Shown here: positions 62,536 to 64,000 of the stretch, piece after piece
How positions within the stretch are numbered: position 1 is the first letter of the stretch
How the letters are laid out: each line of letters begins with the position of its first letter
DNA from: Microbulbifer agarilyticus
GTDB taxonomy: Bacteria > Pseudomonadota > Gammaproteobacteria > Pseudomonadales > Cellvibrionaceae
NCBI RefSeq assembly: GCF_019800665.1
Contig: NZ_JAHVKO010000002.1
Span: 62,001 to 126,000, forward strand
Direction of reading: 5' to 3'
Length of the DNA: 64,000 nucleotides
Notes under the pieces: generated by a model
Database searches by the model: none
Seen by the model: only the letters and a program-made list of their open reading frames with translations
Told to the model about the DNA's origin: nothing
Translations under genes and position numbers: made by a program

Positions 62536-63444
62536 TTACTGGTCGGCGTTAAACAGACCCGAGGAGAGGTAGCGATCGCCGCGATCACAAATAATCGCCA
62601 CGATGGTGGCATTTTCCACTTCGGCAGAGAGTCGCAATGCCCCGACAACGGCGCCACCGGAGGATACTCCGCAAAAAATACCTTCTTCACGAGCCAGTCG
62701 GCGGGTCATGGTTTCCGCCTCCGCCTGACCAACATCCATCACCCGGTCAACTTCCTGCGGGACAAATATTTTAGGCAAATAAGCCTGAGGCCAGCGGCGA
62801 ATACCTGGAATCGCAGAACCTTCGGTCGGCTGCAAGCCAACAATTTGAATATCCGGATTCTGCTGCTTGAGATAGCGGCCACACCCCATAATGGTGCCGG
62901 TGGTGCCCATGGAAGAAACAAAGTGCGTTATCCGGCCGCCGGTCTGTCTCCAGATCTCCGGGCCAGTGCTATCAATATGCGCCTGCGGGTTGTCCAGGTT
63001 GGAGAATTGATCCAGTACCAATCCCTGGCCTTCGGCTTGCATTTGTAATGCCAGATCGCGCGCGCCTTCCATGCCCTGTTCAGAAGTAACAAGAATCAAC
63101 TCTGCTCCGTAGGCCGCCATTGCAGCCTTGCGCTCATCGGTAGCACTTTCGGGCATGATAAGGATAAGTCGATAGCCTTTAATTGCGGCTGCCATCGCCA
63201 ATGCGATACCCGTATTGCCACTGGTAGCCTCAATCAGGGTATCGCCGGGACGAATCTGTCCCCGGGCCTCAGCGCGGGTGATCATGGAAAGCGCCGGGCG
63301 ATCTTTTACCGACCCAGCTGGATTATTGCCTTCCAGTTTCAGCAGTAGAGTATTGCTGGTCTGCCCCGGAATACGCTGCAAGCGCACCAGTGGAGTGTTA
63401 CCAACACAATCGGCAATCGTCGGGTAATCCGTCGGAAAATCCAT
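62536..63444 (-). CDS. cysM: Cysteine synthase B
   Basis: A 302-residue PLP enzyme making cysteine from O-acetylserine and sulfide or thiosulfate. The PLP Lys is in NPAGSVKDRPAL near 41-52; the substrate loop EATSGNTGIALAMAA near 69, the phosphate cup SSMGTTGTIMG near 176, and GVSSGGAVVGAL near 257 are all present. The Arg-rich region and short length (about 300) match CysM rather than CysK. It lies 28 bases upstream of relA and divergent from the sensor kinase gene. Confidence 0.94.
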   Translation of the reverse strand: MDFPTDYPTIADCVGNTPLVRLQRIPGQTSNTLLLKLEGNNPAGSVKDRPALSMITRAEARGQIRPGDTLIEATSGNTGIALAMAAAIKGYRLILIMPESATDERKAAMAAYGAELILVTSEQGMEGARDLALQMQAEGQGLVLDQFSNLDNPQAHIDSTGPEIWRQTGGRITHFVSSMGTTGTIMGCGRYLKQQNPDIQIVGLQPTEGSAIPGIRRWPQAYLPKIFVPQEVDRVMDVGQAEAETMTRRLAREEGIFCGVSSGGAVVGALRLSAEVENATIVAIICDRGDRYLSSGLFNADQ

Positions 63445-63631
63445 CGTTACTACAGGTCCATCGGCCTAGGCGGGCGCTCATTCTACCTCCGAGCCGGCGA
63501 CACTGCGAATCGAGCAAGGGCGTGCCACAGATTTCCAGCTGCTGAAAGCGTGAAATGGGGCTGGCTTCTACCGTCAGCAAGGGTAGAATCGGACAAAAAT
63601 AACACAATACGCATTAGCGCAGTCAGGCAAC

Positions 63632-64000
63632 ATGGTTCAATCCCGCTCCTCTGACCCTTCATTCAGCCCTAAGATGTCGCCGTCAGGTGCCGCATCCAGG
63701 CGACGCCGCCTATCGCTACGCGCCCTGCTGTTCCGCTACGCGATGACCCCAGCACTTCTTCTGACCATTCTGCTGTGCCTGCTGTTTACTCTGCAGCAGG
63801 CGGGAGACCGCCGGGACCTGCTACTGAGTCACGGCCGCGCTAGCGCAGAGACTCTGGTGGAGCTGATCCACCTGAGCGGTGAACACTCCTTCGAAGAGCG
63901 TATCGAGTGGCTCGATAAGAGCCTGATGGCACTGATGCTCGAGCGCGGCATGATTCGCTCGGTGCAACTCTACCGTGCTGATCTCAACCCGCAGGGTGCA
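63632..64000 (+). CDS. Sensor histidine kinase, BarA/GacS-like (partial, N-terminal)
   Basis: An open frame from ATG 63632 to the right edge gives 123 residues. A basic N-terminus (SRRRRLSLRALLFRYAM) precedes a membrane span (TPALLLTILLCLLFTLQQAG), then a periplasmic part beginning DRRDLLLSHGRASAETLVELI. The layout and its place beside cysM-relA-mazG match BarA/GacS hybrid kinases of the Gac system, which control small RNAs of the Rsm family. The kinase domains lie outside the window, so this rests on N-terminal layout and synteny. Confidence 0.65.
   Translation, partial: MVQSRSSDPSFSPKMSPSGAASRRRRLSLRALLFRYAMTPALLLTILLCLLFTLQQAGDRRDLLLSHGRASAETLVELIHLSGEHSFEERIEWLDKSLMALMLERGMIRSVQLYRADLNPQGA

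Overview
The window is about 64 kb of dense gammaproteobacterial chromosome with moderately high GC and clear Shine-Dalgarno sequences. Housekeeping genes (rnb, rdgC, gnd, trpS, uppP, tsaB, hemH, adk, mazG, relA, cysM and a barA/gacS-like sensor start) together with many TonB, porin, lipoprotein and secreted hydrolase genes suggest a marine heterotroph of the Cellvibrionales/Microbulbifer kind. This placement is inferred from gene content and order, not from a search. I see no rRNA, tRNA, CRISPR array, prophage or insertion sequence.

Layout. 1-1.4 kb: end of one glycosyltransferase gene and a convergent second one. 1.6-8.3 kb: TraB/GumN protein, OprP-type porin, a fused indolepyruvate:ferredoxin oxidoreductase and a divergent Lrp regulator. 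8.4-13.9 kb: a shikimate kinase-like protein, a hexapeptide acyltransferase, and a translationally coupled GT4 / methyltransferase / toroid-fold (prenyltransferase-like) trio that meets a second methyltransferase tail to tail. 14.1-15 kb: OmpW. 15.4-18.2 kb: a PuuA-type ligase and a SpuC-type aminotransferase (polyamine breakdown).

18.5-28.1 kb is the most distinctive region. Six genes on the minus strand encode a secreted cyanophycinase with a PPC domain, a TonB-dependent receptor, a YfcC-type transporter, an isoaspartyl dipeptidase-like amidohydrolase, a stand-alone AraC DNA-binding domain and a lipoprotein cyanophycinase. Together they look like a complete route to cut, import and use cyanophycin (multi-arginyl-polyaspartate) or a related beta-Asp-Arg polymer. 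The neighbouring PuuA/SpuC genes could handle the polyamines made from arginine. The amidohydrolase has changed metal ligands, and the regulator lacks a sensor domain.

28.2-39 kb: a gloA-patatin-gntR-DUF6122 operon, a class V PLP enzyme, a SIMPL lipoprotein, a periplasmic amidohydrolase, an M16 peptidase and leucine dehydrogenase, with a roughly 110-bp palindromic intergenic repeat. 39-47 kb: rnb, pepD, a HAD phosphatase, rdgC, a DUF4136 lipoprotein behind a strong 5' hairpin, and gnd. 47-51 kb: a PH-domain membrane protein, two related PliG-like secreted proteins flanking a lipase, and an MscS channel. 51-64 kb: trpS, a homologue of the tRNA-queuosine mannosyltransferase, a hydroxyisobutyrate dehydrogenase-like enzyme behind 15-bp tandem repeats, uppP, tsaB, a histone H1-like AT-hook protein, hemH, adk, mazG, relA (TTG start), cysM and the start of a BarA/GacS-like kinase.
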